A stretch of DNA of 64,000 bases from positions 62,001 through 126,000 of the forward strand of contig NZ_QJKB01000007.1 of the NCBI RefSeq assembly GCF_003201815.1. The letters run 5' to 3'. Shown here one piece after another: positions 7,281 through 15,900 of this stretch (the first letter of the stretch is position 1; each line of letters starts with the position of its first letter). Both the position numbers and the translations under genes were made by a program. The notes below the pieces were generated by a model. The model worked only from the letters and a program-made list of their open reading frames with translations, did no database searches and was not told where the DNA came from. The DNA is from Undibacterium pigrum. Lineage in GTDB: Bacteria > Pseudomonadota > Gammaproteobacteria > Burkholderiales > Burkholderiaceae_D.

Positions 7281-8069
7281 ATGACACCTGAAACGACAAA
7301 CAGCCTGCCCCCCAGCATCAAACACTTCATCGCAGACGCGACGTTGGCAACAGATGAAGTCGGTGCATCGCCATGTCAGGTCTATCAATTTTCCAAAGGC
7401 AATGAGAGATTTTTCCTGAAAACCTCTACACCAGTCTATGCCCCGACGACATACAGCGTCTTGCGTGAAGCGCGCGCCATAGAATGGCTGACTGGACGTA
7501 TCAAGGTACCTGAACTGGTGCTGCTTGCGGAAAATGAATATGGTGAGGCCATGATCACCCGTGCCGTACCTGCCCGCCCCCTGGCTGACCGCATACATGC
7601 CGGGCAGCCAGTGACGCACTTATTCCAGGAAGCCCTGCGTCAGTTGCAAGGTTTGTCCATCAAGGATTGCCCCTTGCATGCGGGCGCGGCTTTTCGTCTG
7701 AAAGAACTCGAATACCTGATCAGCAAGGGCTTGCATGAGCAAGAGTATGAGCTTGATCAATGGCCGGGCGTGCATAGCGAGCAAGACCTGCTCAGGCTTT
7801 TACATGCCAGCCTGCCTGAAGAAGACCTGGTATTTGCCCACGGTGATCTGGGTGACAGCAATCTCTTTGTCGACGACAAAGACCAGATCTATTTTCTCGA
7901 CCTCGGTCGTGCTGGCCTGGCAGACCGCTGGATGGATATCGCTTTCGTCCATCGCAATTTGCGCGAAGATGTTTCTGAAAAAGTGGCAGATGAATTTATT
8001 AAGTCGCTGCCTTATGCTGATGTGCCTGCCAAGCGGGAATTTTTTATGCAGCTTGATGAGTTGTTTTAA
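7281..8069 (+). CDS. APH(3')-like aminoglycoside/small-molecule phosphotransferase
   Basis: A 262-residue cytoplasmic kinase of the aminoglycoside 3'-phosphotransferase family. Visible are the ATP-site lysine in FFLKTS (about residue 47), the REARAIEWL helix glutamate, the catalytic loop HGDLGDSN (187-194) and the metal-binding DLGRAGLADRWMDIAF segment from residue 207. It ends in LDELF, as APH(3') proteins do. The likely reaction is ATP-dependent phosphorylation of a sugar hydroxyl on an aminoglycoside-like substrate; actual resistance is not shown. An in-frame ATG at 7239 would add 14 residues. It stands alone, with a divergent serine hydrolase upstream. Confidence 0.85.
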   Translation: MTPETTNSLPPSIKHFIADATLATDEVGASPCQVYQFSKGNERFFLKTSTPVYAPTTYSVLREARAIEWLTGRIKVPELVLLAENEYGEAMITRAVPARPLADRIHAGQPVTHLFQEALRQLQGLSIKDCPLHAGAAFRLKELEYLISKGLHEQEYELDQWPGVHSEQDLLRLLHASLPEEDLVFAHGDLGDSNLFVDDKDQIYFLDLGRAGLADRWMDIAFVHRNLREDVSEKVADEFIKSLPYADVPAKREFFMQLDELF

Positions 8070-8110
8070 CAGCGTGCAAAGCGTGAGCAGATGTCAGCAA
8101 CGCGCACCAC

Positions 8111-8905
8111 TCATAACTTGCACAGGCCCGTGCATTCAGTTGCAGACATTGCATCAATAATTTTGCGCAAATTGCTGGCGATCTCACCTGACGCATTTTT
8201 TTGCGTAGCGGTCGCCATATCCACAATTTGCTTGCGTACCGCTGGTTGAATCATACTGGCAAATGGTATTGCAGCTTCGGCCAGGGCTTGAGAGCTTTTT
8301 TCCCTGAAAGATTGTTTTAATTCTTGGTAACTAATGGCCTGTAAATACCCGTAATAGGCAGTAAGTATGCCATCTCTTGCTTGTTGCAAGCCACTGCGGC
8401 GGACTTCGGTGAATTCTTCGGGTTTCAGTTTTGCTGTGAATTCTGTCAGCAATGGCACTGCCGTTGCCATGCAACGTATCACAAAGGGGTGTAACTGTTC
8501 CAGCTCATGCTGGTAGGCCATGATGTTCGTGCCCATCAGTTTTCTTATCTGCTGAACGACAACTGCCTGATCATCGCCTTTTTTGACATGAGACTTCATA
8601 TCGAACAAGGCATAAGACATGGCGATTTCATTGGTTTTTGTGCACATACCCATTAACGCAAGAATATCACCCTGCTGATAGGACGCTGGATTCAAAAAAC
8701 GCTTATTGTCCGACAGTGTGCTTATCAGCGCTGCCACACCCTTGTCTTCAAGTCTCGGCATACGGCCCTGTGCTGTTTTCTCTGCAGTTATTTTTTCAAA
8801 TTCCTGGCTCACCGCAAGATAAGCATTGATTTCATGTGCGCCAGCGTTTGTACTTGCGCATGCGCACATCAACATCAGTGTTACCAATTTTTTCCAGACT
8901 CTCAT
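8111..8905 (-). CDS. Hypothetical exported protein
   Basis: A 264-residue protein beginning MRVWKKLVTLMLMCACASTNAGAH, a clear signal sequence with probable cleavage near NAGA. The mature part is helical and rich in Gln/Lys, with a few cysteines (GMCTK, RCMAT, ECTGLC). No domain is recognised. The gene converges on the APH-like gene with 41 bases between the stops. Start taken at the ATG that opens directly into the signal peptide, four codons inside a longer frame. Confidence 0.6.
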   Translation of the reverse strand: MRVWKKLVTLMLMCACASTNAGAHEINAYLAVSQEFEKITAEKTAQGRMPRLEDKGVAALISTLSDNKRFLNPASYQQGDILALMGMCTKTNEIAMSYALFDMKSHVKKGDDQAVVVQQIRKLMGTNIMAYQHELEQLHPFVIRCMATAVPLLTEFTAKLKPEEFTEVRRSGLQQARDGILTAYYGYLQAISYQELKQSFREKSSQALAEAAIPFASMIQPAVRKQIVDMATATQKNASGEIASNLRKIIDAMSATECTGLCKL

Positions 8906-8989
8906 GCCTTGCTCCACGTTCGGCTTGTTTGTGAGCAGGGAGTGTACTATGGGCGATAAAGGCGTGCAAATGTACTACGTGAAAGCTGG

Positions 8990-9541
8990 CTACTCATTCC
9001 AGTACCCCAACAAGGCATTGAAGATGTGTTCCCACTCATGACGAAAATCTTCATCGTCCAGCCTTAAATTGAGATAAGCAACGACGACTGCCCTTTGTGC
9101 ATCATCCAGGAGTGCAAACTTTTCTTCCATAGAAATGCTTTGTGTCAGGTGATAGATCAAATCGTAATTGACTTGAGAATCAAGGTCTCCCTGCATAAAG
9201 GCCGGTAAGTGAAAACGCATGCCTGCTGCGTTAAAAAAAGACAGGCTGCTGCTACAGAGATTCATGTCATCCATGCTGATACGCCGCCAGTCAGTCTTCT
9301 CATCCTTAGCTCGGTAGGCAGCGCAGGTCTGTGCATCTGCGTAATCATCCAGCCCCTGGGCTTCGTGCAAGCCTGTGCCATTTTCTAGCTGGACATCCGC
9401 AAACGCCAGGTGTATGGCCTGTTTCAGCGCGCTTGCCCGTTCACCCAGTTGCTGCCGCGCTTGTGCCTGCGCGATGGTGGCTGCTTCATGGCCGTCTTCA
9501 CGCATGGCATCGATATCCTGTTGTGTGGGGTAGCTCATCAT
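8990..9541 (-). CDS. DUF6714-like protein
   Basis: A 183-residue cytoplasmic protein. The middle reads LSFFNAAGMRFHLPAFMQGDL, followed by a helical region LLDDAQRAVVVAYLNLRL. This layout (an aromatic FHLPA strand, then a QR..V.AYL helix) matches the DUF6714 family as I know it. A shorter relative with YYLPAYLIADIE lies at 32484-32936. Proteins of this kind are often found singly near toxin/immunity or HEAT-like genes, and no function is established. It may be transcribed after the SIMPL gene, with a 25-base gap. Confidence 0.6.
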   Translation of the reverse strand: MMSYPTQQDIDAMREDGHEAATIAQAQARQQLGERASALKQAIHLAFADVQLENGTGLHEAQGLDDYADAQTCAAYRAKDEKTDWRRISMDDMNLCSSSLSFFNAAGMRFHLPAFMQGDLDSQVNYDLIYHLTQSISMEEKFALLDDAQRAVVVAYLNLRLDDEDFRHEWEHIFNALLGYWNE

Positions 9542-9566
9542 TGCTGGCTGTGTTGATGAAGCTTGA

Positions 9567-10319
9567 TCAGCGTTCTATGCTGTACTCTATCGTCACCACG
9601 ACGCGGGCCACTTTGTCGATGGTGGTCTTGTCGTAAGTGCCGCCGTATTCGTCTGAACTGGTTTCTGTACCCACAGGCAGGATATAAAAAGCACCTTGGG
9701 AGGCTGAACGCATGCTGCCCACCTTGACTGCGCCGTATTTGGCAAATTCAGAGGCGCGCTTGTTGGCATTTTCGGTGGCGGCACCTATCAATGACATCTT
9801 GATGTCTTCCAGCTTCGATACCAAAAATTGTGGTGCGCTGTAAAAGACGGGCTGGCCATCGGCTTCGAGTTGCAGTGCGGCGCGGCTGACATTGGTGATC
9901 TTGGTCAAATCCTTGGAAGTGACCAGTATGCTTTGCGTTGCCTTGTAGCCGCGCTGCACCTGACGGTTACGGCCTTCTGGCAATTCTTCAACCACCATAT
10001 TGGGTTCTACTGCTTCTTCAGATTCTTTCAGCGCTGCCTTGTCAAAGGCTTGCTTGCTCAAGAATTCATCCAGTACCGGGCGTGACTTACGCAGCTTGGC
10101 CAGTGCTTCGGCAAAGCTGGGGGCAACCACCGTCACACCTATGCGCCACTGTGCATAATCAGCTTGTATGGGCTTTTCTGCCAGGCCCTTGACAGAGATA
10201 CTCTGTTTGCCTGAGCCTATGTGTTTGGCCTGCACACCAAAGATAAAGGCGGCGGCAGACATGCCCAGGGCCAGCAGTACACCGAGTATGACCAGGGCGC
10301 GGGATAAATCTTTGTTCAT
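9567..10319 (-). CDS. SIMPL domain protein (DUF541/YggE-like)
   Basis: A 250-residue envelope protein with one N-terminal hydrophobic segment (residues 8-30), followed by a SIMPL domain. The domain is marked by ISVKGLAEKPIQADYAQWRI near residue 41 and by the C-terminal ARVVVTIEYSIER. Family members are periplasmic or membrane-anchored and have been linked to oxidative-stress tolerance (YggE). The start has GGAG seven bases upstream. It is divergent from the HPP-CBS gene. Confidence 0.8.
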   Translation of the reverse strand: MNKDLSRALVILGVLLALGMSAAAFIFGVQAKHIGSGKQSISVKGLAEKPIQADYAQWRIGVTVVAPSFAEALAKLRKSRPVLDEFLSKQAFDKAALKESEEAVEPNMVVEELPEGRNRQVQRGYKATQSILVTSKDLTKITNVSRAALQLEADGQPVFYSAPQFLVSKLEDIKMSLIGAATENANKRASEFAKYGAVKVGSMRSASQGAFYILPVGTETSSDEYGGTYDKTTIDKVARVVVTIEYSIER

Positions 10320-10462
10320 TGCTATCTCCAGAAAATGGAATGCTCGCAGCCATGCAAAAAAAATTAAGGCAATCGCTGCTAAAATAAGCTACCTGCATAT
10401 ACTGCGACAAAGCATTTATTTTCCCTATACACTTTGCATTTGGTTGCAAATTTTAAAAAGCC

Positions 10463-11680
10463 ATGAATAAAAAATGGTCTGCTCTGGAGAACTTGCTCGC
10501 CTGGTTCAAGACTTTCGCGCCTGCACAAATTGGTACTGACAATCGTGAACGCCTGCGTGCCTGTGCCGGCATGCTGGCAGGTTTGTTCCTCACTGGCCTG
10601 GCCACCAGGGCCATGCTGGGTTCATATGCCGCCATCCCCATGTTGCTGGCACCCATAGGTGCTTCTGCTGTGTTGCTGTTTGGTGTGCCAGCCAGCCCGC
10701 TGGCGCAACCCTGGTCTATCGTTGGTGGCAATATGCTGTCGGCCCTGGTGGGTGTCTTGTGTGTGCATATGCTAGGCGCATCCATGGCCAGCGCGGCAGT
10801 GGCGACGGCGCTGGCGGTGGCTGCCATGTTTTTTTTGCGTTGCCTGCATCCACCCGGTGGCGCAGTTGCCCTGACTGCCGTGCTGGGCGGGCCGGTGATA
10901 CTTGGTTTAGGCTATAAGTTCGTGCTGATACCTGTCGGTATCAATTCCGTCTTGCTGGCCTTGTTTGCACTGGCCTATAACAATGCCACTGGCCGCCGTT
11001 ACCCGCATGCGGCCCAGCCTGATCATACTGGCAAACATGGCACCAGCGATGCCCGGCCCATAGACAGGCTGGGCTTCCAGTCACGTGATCTGGATGAAGT
11101 GCTGCAAAAATATAACCAGGTGCTGGACGTTAGCCGTGATGATCTCGAATCCCTGTTCATGCAAACCGAGATGCATGCCTACCGCCGCCGTTTTGGTGAA
11201 ATCACTTGTGCCGATATCATGTCAAAAGATCTCGTCACCACAGAATATGGCGCCAGCCTGGAAGAAGCCTGGACCCTGCTGCGTCAGCACAGGATCAAGG
11301 CCTTGCCCGTTATCGACAAGGCGCGCCGCGTCGTGGGCATCGTCACTCTGGTGGATTTCATGAAAAATGCCAATCTGGATGTGTATGACAGTTTTGAAGA
11401 AAAGCTGCGGCAATTGCTGCGCCGTACCCGCCTCATGCATTCCAGCAAGCCCGAAGTCGTCGGCCAGATCATGAGCCACCCGGTACGTACCGCCCGCCAC
11501 GATATGCATATCGTGGAACTGGTGCCCCTGCTGTCTGACCAGGGCTTGCATCACATCCCCATCGTCAATGAAGAACGTCGCCTGATAGGCATGGTCACAC
11601 AATCTGACCTGGTGGCGGCCTTGTACCGGGGGCGGCTGGTGGATACCGGTGCTGAAAAGATTTCGCAAGCCTCTGTTTGA
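10463..11680 (+). CDS. HPP family membrane protein with two CBS domains
   Basis: A 405-residue protein. The first about 175 residues form a four-to-six-helix HPP membrane domain with the signature CLHPPGGAVAL (HPP at 129-131). Two CBS domains follow at about 247-300 (ADIMSKDLVTT...VVGIVTLVDF) and 331-388 (GQIMSHPV...LIGMVTQSDL), which normally bind adenine nucleotides and gate the attached module. HPP proteins have been implicated in nitrite transport in chloroplasts and cyanobacteria; the substrate here is unknown. The following gene begins 16 bases downstream. Confidence 0.85.
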   Translation: MNKKWSALENLLAWFKTFAPAQIGTDNRERLRACAGMLAGLFLTGLATRAMLGSYAAIPMLLAPIGASAVLLFGVPASPLAQPWSIVGGNMLSALVGVLCVHMLGASMASAAVATALAVAAMFFLRCLHPPGGAVALTAVLGGPVILGLGYKFVLIPVGINSVLLALFALAYNNATGRRYPHAAQPDHTGKHGTSDARPIDRLGFQSRDLDEVLQKYNQVLDVSRDDLESLFMQTEMHAYRRRFGEITCADIMSKDLVTTEYGASLEEAWTLLRQHRIKALPVIDKARRVVGIVTLVDFMKNANLDVYDSFEEKLRQLLRRTRLMHSSKPEVVGQIMSHPVRTARHDMHIVELVPLLSDQGLHHIPIVNEERRLIGMVTQSDLVAALYRGRLVDTGAEKISQASV

Positions 11681-11696
11681 CAGCATTCGCCAGACC

Positions 11697-12179
11697 ATGA
11701 CTATCTACACCCCACACATATTTGCCATGCGCCAGATGTTGTACAGGGCTATGCCACTCGTCGTATTGTTACTGGCATTCTTTGTCGTCTATCTGTTTAT
11801 CGGCAATCAATTCAATACGATCATCGTCATCCTTTCATCAGGTGGTTTGGCTTTTGTTTACCTGGGATGGTTCCTGAGTGCCTATTCAAAAGGTTTGATC
11901 GATACCCCAAGGCGGCAATGGCATGTCGTATTTGAGAATGGCATGATAAAAATCAATGCGATGTGGGGCAGCACGGACATTCCTTTGGACCTTATCAAAA
12001 GCCTGACCCTGGTGTGTGACGATAACTGGGATTTGATCAAAGGGCTGGAAGAGCAATGCCTGAAAGTCGTCCCGCTCTATGGATTTTCCATCATCATCCC
12101 AGGTAGTTCCGCCAACTTTGACGCTACGCTGGAGGCGATCAAACAGTTCAGGCAAGTTGATACTGTCCTGGTGAATTAG
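11697..12179 (+). CDS. Hypothetical membrane protein with PH-like tail
   Basis: A 160-residue protein with two membrane segments (about residues 18-36 and 42-62), followed by a cytoplasmic domain WHVVFENGMIKINAMWGSTD. That strand pattern resembles the bacterial PH/YcxB-like domains, but the resemblance is weak. The ATG at 11697 was chosen because it follows the HPP stop and removes an unlikely basic extension; 11649 is an alternative that would overlap the HPP gene. Confidence 0.55.
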   Translation: MTIYTPHIFAMRQMLYRAMPLVVLLLAFFVVYLFIGNQFNTIIVILSSGGLAFVYLGWFLSAYSKGLIDTPRRQWHVVFENGMIKINAMWGSTDIPLDLIKSLTLVCDDNWDLIKGLEEQCLKVVPLYGFSIIIPGSSANFDATLEAIKQFRQVDTVLVN

Positions 12180-12232
12180 AAATGTGAGTAGATGGCAAGT
12201 GCCGCTAGAAAATCGACAATGCTGGAATCTCA

Positions 12233-12889
12233 ATGAATAAATTTATTTCAAGAATACAAAATGATGTCCAGGATAAAAACTCGCTGGCATGGAAAAAACT
12301 ATGTGATTATGTCGATCAGCTAGCAGACAGCGGAGGGGAAGAATTTTCTCCGCGAGCGTTTTTGGGTAATGAGCTTTTTTCGCAGATACATACACTGCCT
12401 GCATCCATAGGCAAGTTGAGTAAAGTCAAAAAGATCTTGCTTTATGGTAGCAAGCTGAAAAGGATACCAGCAGAAATAGGGGGCATGACTTCGCTGGAAG
12501 ATTTTGACCCTTATACGTCTTATGACCTGCATTGGCTGCCGTATGAAATCACGCTGTGCAAGAACCTGGTTTCCAGCCGTATCAGCACACGTGCCTTGTA
12601 TGGAAATTATAAGCATAGAATGGGTTTTCCCAGTCTGGCGCGCAACCCGGTCAGATATGATGGTGAGACGCTGAAATGCAGCATCTGTCAGCGTGCCATC
12701 AGCTATGCGGAAACAAATCAGCTTTGGGTCAGCTTGCGTATAGGGACGGATGTAGTTCCCTTGCTGGTAAATGCCTGTTCATCGTCATGCGAAGAAAAGC
12801 TGCCTTGTCCTCCAGAGGATTACGTACAAACACCGCATAAGGGTGGAAGTTTACTGATACAACCGCCTGCAAGCGAGCTTCGTTCATAA
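12233..12889 (+). CDS. Leucine-rich repeat protein with cysteine-rich C terminus
   Basis: A 218-residue cytoplasmic protein. Residues about 55-105 contain LRR-like units (IHTLPASIGKLSKVKKILLYG, LKRIPAEIGGMTSLEDF, LHWLPYEITLCKNL). The C-terminal part has LKCSICQRAIS and then ACSSSCEEKLP, a spacing that could hold one zinc ion. LRR plus zinc-finger-like proteins of this sort occur near secreted-effector and immunity genes, but no function is known. GGAA precedes the start. Just downstream is the remnant of a SUFU-like gene. Confidence 0.65.
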   Translation: MNKFISRIQNDVQDKNSLAWKKLCDYVDQLADSGGEEFSPRAFLGNELFSQIHTLPASIGKLSKVKKILLYGSKLKRIPAEIGGMTSLEDFDPYTSYDLHWLPYEITLCKNLVSSRISTRALYGNYKHRMGFPSLARNPVRYDGETLKCSICQRAISYAETNQLWVSLRIGTDVVPLLVNACSSSCEEKLPCPPEDYVQTPHKGGSLLIQPPASELRS

Positions 12890-12891
12890 CA

Positions 12892-13017
12892 ATGGCAGCG
12901 GCTTACGCTTTGTAGTTTGCTTCTTTGTTCAATGATATTTTGAAGATTGTGAAACTTAGCGTCGTATGGCCGGACGATGGTTTGCATCAAATGCGGCATC
13001 GCATTGGTTTGCTGTAA
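12892..13017 (+). pseudogene. Broken fragment of the SUFU-like gene at 14412
   Basis: Conceptual translation gives AAAYAL(stop)FASLFNDILK and KLSVVWPDDGLHQ. Residues 40-71 of the intact neighbour (14412-15509) read AAAYTAQFGPLPNDILK and NLSGVWPGGGLYQ. About 19 of 32 aligned positions are identical, with an in-frame TAG at 12913-12915. No other part of the parent is clearly recognisable. This is a relic of an older tandem copy or of recombination between paralogues. It begins right after the LRR gene stop. Confidence 0.75.
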
Positions 13018-13383
13018 ACAATTGCCACAGCAGTCACAAGAAGATGTGCAATATGCTAATAAAGGTGGTAGGGCTGGCAAGTTAGCGTATCGATTAAATA
13101 CCACTGTGAGCTGAATTTTTAGGCGTTAAATAGTGCTGATAGCCACGGCGAAATGCTTACAGTATCATCACCCGGTTCTATACTCTTATAGATGATTTTG
13201 GTCACCGTCAGCAATAACAGCGTCATTTTTCGTCATCGAGCTAGACGTATGTCAGGCATTACGACTAGCAGGTCTATACCCGAGAAAACAAGCTTCGTAC
13301 ATGTGATGAATTAATGTCTCTGGGGCCTGGCTGCGATGCCATGAGGGTTTTATTTTTCTTTATTTTGATGAATGAGAGCAAGT
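13018..13383. other. Intergenic region without recognisable gene
   Basis: About 366 bases between the SUFU-like relic and the next gene. I see no coding frame with family resemblance. A few bases just after 13017 loosely resemble the parent gene, so the region may be further decayed coding DNA. A promoter for the small secreted proteins downstream is expected here but not clearly visible. Confidence 0.4.
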
Positions 13384-13707
13384 ATGAAATACATGATCAT
13401 GGCAGGTGCATTGCTCTTGTCGTCCTCTATCTCCAGTGCGACTGGCGTGTACACAGTAGGGGCAGGAAAACTCACCTGTGAAGATTTTATCCGGAGCAAA
13501 TCGAACCAGGCTGAATCTTTTCAGATTTCGCAATGGGTCGCCGGATTTATTACCAGCTTTAATTTTTATTCGACAGGCAAGCCAGCAACACCGGAAACGG
13601 CTGAGGCTATGCATAAAAGCCTGGAAGTTTATTGCACCAAAAATCCGAAAGAAATGATCGTTTATGCGGCCGCCGTACTTGTTAAACAATATCGCTCCGA
13701 GCAATAA
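13384..13707 (+). CDS. Small exported two-cysteine protein (HdeA/Rap1a-like)
   Basis: A 107-residue protein with a signal peptide (MKYMIMAGALLLSSSISSATG) and a mature part holding two cysteines, in KLTCEDFI and EVYCTKNP, likely to form a disulfide. The pattern C..FI...SN, then QWVAGFITSFNFYS, then YC..NP resembles small periplasmic helical proteins of the HdeA / Rap1a-Tai immunity fold, a tentative call. The start has GAGAG upstream. The next gene starts one base after this stop, so they form an operon. Confidence 0.6.
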   Translation: MKYMIMAGALLLSSSISSATGVYTVGAGKLTCEDFIRSKSNQAESFQISQWVAGFITSFNFYSTGKPATPETAEAMHKSLEVYCTKNPKEMIVYAAAVLVKQYRSEQ

Positions 13708-13708
13708 A

Positions 13709-14263
13709 ATGCGTTCAAAATCCATGGAAAATTTACATTCCGTTTGTTGTACCTGGATATTGAGTTGCCTGCTTGCGCTAGTCCCTGTGCACATGAGTTG
13801 GGCACAAGCACCCTTGTCTCCTGCTATTGATTCAAAACTCACTAAATACGCAAGAGAGATAGGGACAATTGCCTTCCTTGAAAAAAACAAAATGGGTTTA
13901 TCGTATTGCGGCACGACTTACCAGGATCTTGCAGCAAAGGCAGCAAGAGAAAAAAACGCTTACGACATGCGAAACAAGGAATATGCAGCGTTGGTTGAAA
14001 CTGGCCGGGCGGAATTCTACTTGTTGTTGGCAGAAGCTGAAGGTAATTCGCCTCGACATATTGCTGAATTTTGGGATTCCAAGACGGCAAAATCACAGGA
14101 ACAGACTTTAAGTGATTGGAAGCAGGGTTTGCTAAAAGACTGGACCAAATGTCTGGCATTTATTGAAGCCGTACAGCGCAGCGAATACGATATCAAAAAC
14201 ATTTTCCCAGAGATACACCAGTCTGTCATGGCACGTAAAGAACCCAATAGTCAGAAGCGCTGA
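13709..14263 (+). CDS. Hypothetical exported protein
   Basis: A 184-residue protein whose N terminus contains a signal segment (CTWILSCLLALVPVHMSWAQA, likely cleaved after AQA). The mature part is helical and carries two cysteines (LSYCGTT and TKCLAF). The ATG immediately follows the upstream stop; an alternative ATG lies five codons in. It probably shares an operon with the HdeA/Rap1a-like gene and could be its partner. A terminator-like hairpin follows at 14372-14388. No family recognised. Confidence 0.6.
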   Translation: MRSKSMENLHSVCCTWILSCLLALVPVHMSWAQAPLSPAIDSKLTKYAREIGTIAFLEKNKMGLSYCGTTYQDLAAKAAREKNAYDMRNKEYAALVETGRAEFYLLLAEAEGNSPRHIAEFWDSKTAKSQEQTLSDWKQGLLKDWTKCLAFIEAVQRSEYDIKNIFPEIHQSVMARKEPNSQKR

Positions 14264-14371
14264 TCAGGCAGGGTGACTGGCATAAAGTGTCTCAGCTTGT
14301 TTTCCGCTTTTGTATTTGATGGCAAAGCTTGATAGCGCAGCGCAAATCGTAATAACATCGCTTCCTACTTC

Positions 14372-14400
14372 AGGCTTGAATCAAGCCTTTAATTTTATTT
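14372..14400 (+). terminator. Rho-independent terminator-like hairpin
   Basis: Stem AGGCTTG / CAAGCCT with a three-base AAT loop (14372-14388), followed by TTAATTTTATTT. It lies between the small secreted protein operon and the SUFU-like gene and would end the former. Confidence 0.6.
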
Positions 14401-14411
14401 GAAATCTACTT

Positions 14412-15509
14412 ATGTTCAATTGGCTACGTTCATCAAAATCTTCAGCAACTCCTGAAAACGACATTACAGAAAACCTCACTGCTGAGGATGAGGCCGAGCA
14501 ATTGTGGCAAACCGTTTATGATGCGCGGGCAGCGGCATACACTGCGCAGTTTGGCCCTTTGCCTAATGATATTTTGAAGATGATGAATCTCAGTGGCGTC
14601 TGGCCGGGTGGTGGTTTGTATCAACTGGCAGCACCGCAATTGTCTGCGACAAGCTGGCTTACCTCCAGTTTTGGGCTTAGCAATCCTGACATGCCAGCGA
14701 CGATAGTATCAGAAGAAATCGTCACTGAACATGATGAGTTGGGGCGTCCTGTCCGCACTTCCATGCAGCTCAGGGGCAAGGAAAATGTCGCCACTTATCC
14801 TGGCCGCCCTGGCTATGGCTATGAATTTATGGTCTTGACGCATGAGCAGGCAGAATGGCCGCTGTGGTTGCTGCAGTGGGCAGTCAATAGCGAAATCCAG
14901 CAAGATGTGGATTTTCTGGGGCGTGTCGATAAATACCAGGGCATGACAGTCGAAGATATTTATGTTGGTGGCGAGCAGATGGTCAACATCCTCATCACCA
15001 GGGCGCGCGCGCCGCTGCCTGCAAGCATCAAGCTGCCTAACGGTGAGATGAGCCTGCTGCTGGCGACCACGATTACTGACGATGAAATGATCTGGTCCAA
15101 GACCAATGGTCGTAATGCCCTCATGGATATCCTGCAAAAAGCTGGTGTAGGGCAGTACAGCCTGCCAGACCGGCCATCGGTGATTCATCCCCAGGGCGTG
15201 GATTATGCCAGCATCAAGAGCCGCGAGCAGGCCGAAGCACTTGCTGAGCAAGGTTTGCTGCGCAGAGGCTTTTTATTCCCGCTGCAATTTGGCGGACAAG
15301 ATGTGGACTTTAATATTGCCTACATGCCGCGCCAGGGTTATATGCGCAAGCTGTTTGCCGACAAACAAGTCAATGAACTGGTACAACAGGGCCAGATCCA
15401 GAACTACGAAGCGCATCCTGAATACCTGGGTGACAGCTTTATTCCCAAGCGCATACGCATACAGGCCTCAGGTGATGCGAGCCTGAAATTTGATATAGAC
15501 ATGTACTAA
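14412..15509 (+). CDS. SUFU-like protein
   Basis: A 365-residue cytoplasmic protein. The segment GYGYEFMVLTHEQAEWPLWL followed by LQWAVNSEI (about residues 135-163) resembles the suppressor-of-fused (SUFU) fold used by bacterial immunity proteins. LLATTITDDEMIWSKTNGR (about 216-234) fits the later strand of that domain. No signal peptide or membrane segment. A broken copy lies 1.4 kb upstream (12892-13017), showing local duplication and decay. Bacterial SUFU proteins are mostly inferred immunity factors, but no toxin gene is adjacent here. Family call tentative. Confidence 0.5.
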   Translation: MFNWLRSSKSSATPENDITENLTAEDEAEQLWQTVYDARAAAYTAQFGPLPNDILKMMNLSGVWPGGGLYQLAAPQLSATSWLTSSFGLSNPDMPATIVSEEIVTEHDELGRPVRTSMQLRGKENVATYPGRPGYGYEFMVLTHEQAEWPLWLLQWAVNSEIQQDVDFLGRVDKYQGMTVEDIYVGGEQMVNILITRARAPLPASIKLPNGEMSLLLATTITDDEMIWSKTNGRNALMDILQKAGVGQYSLPDRPSVIHPQGVDYASIKSREQAEALAEQGLLRRGFLFPLQFGGQDVDFNIAYMPRQGYMRKLFADKQVNELVQQGQIQNYEAHPEYLGDSFIPKRIRIQASGDASLKFDIDMY

Positions 15510-15518
15510 GACCTTGTC

Positions 15519-15899
15519 ATGTTGAAAATGGTGAGAGTGGTATATTGCCTCCGGCGCATCAGCTTTCTGGCACTGTTCGCAGGCAGTAGCATGGCCCAGG
15601 CATCTGGCGGCACAGGTGAATATGAACTCGATTGGCCCGTTCGTGGTGAGCTGCTTGCCTATCGTTCCAGCGGCTGTGCAGATGATTGCTGGGTGGCTGA
15701 GGTGCGTAGCAAACGCAGCCGCCAGGTCAGGGCGCGTTTGCGTTGCGATGACGGCAAACTGTATTTCTCCCATCCAGCAAAAAGCAGAGAACTGCAATTG
15801 CCTGAAGACTGCACCAGTATCAATACCAGCAATGACAAACCTGCCAGTATCAGCAATAAACTGACGCAACTTCTACAGTCAAAAAAGGAAAAAAACTGA
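15519..15899 (+). CDS. Small hypothetical exported protein
   Basis: A 126-residue protein with an N-terminal signal segment (ISFLALFAGSSMAQA) and a short mature domain with cysteines (GCADDCW, LRCDD, EDCTS). It begins ten bases after the SUFU-like stop, and the following gene starts one base after its own stop, so the three form a tight operon. Alternative start at the internal ATG at codon 4. No family recognised. Confidence 0.55.
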   Translation: MLKMVRVVYCLRRISFLALFAGSSMAQASGGTGEYELDWPVRGELLAYRSSGCADDCWVAEVRSKRSRQVRARLRCDDGKLYFSHPAKSRELQLPEDCTSINTSNDKPASISNKLTQLLQSKKEKN

Positions 15900-15900
15900 T

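Noticed and set aside
7140..7619. 159-residue minus-strand frame overlapping the APH-like gene start
   Set aside because: Composition is that of an antisense shadow, and the opposite strand carries a clear kinase.
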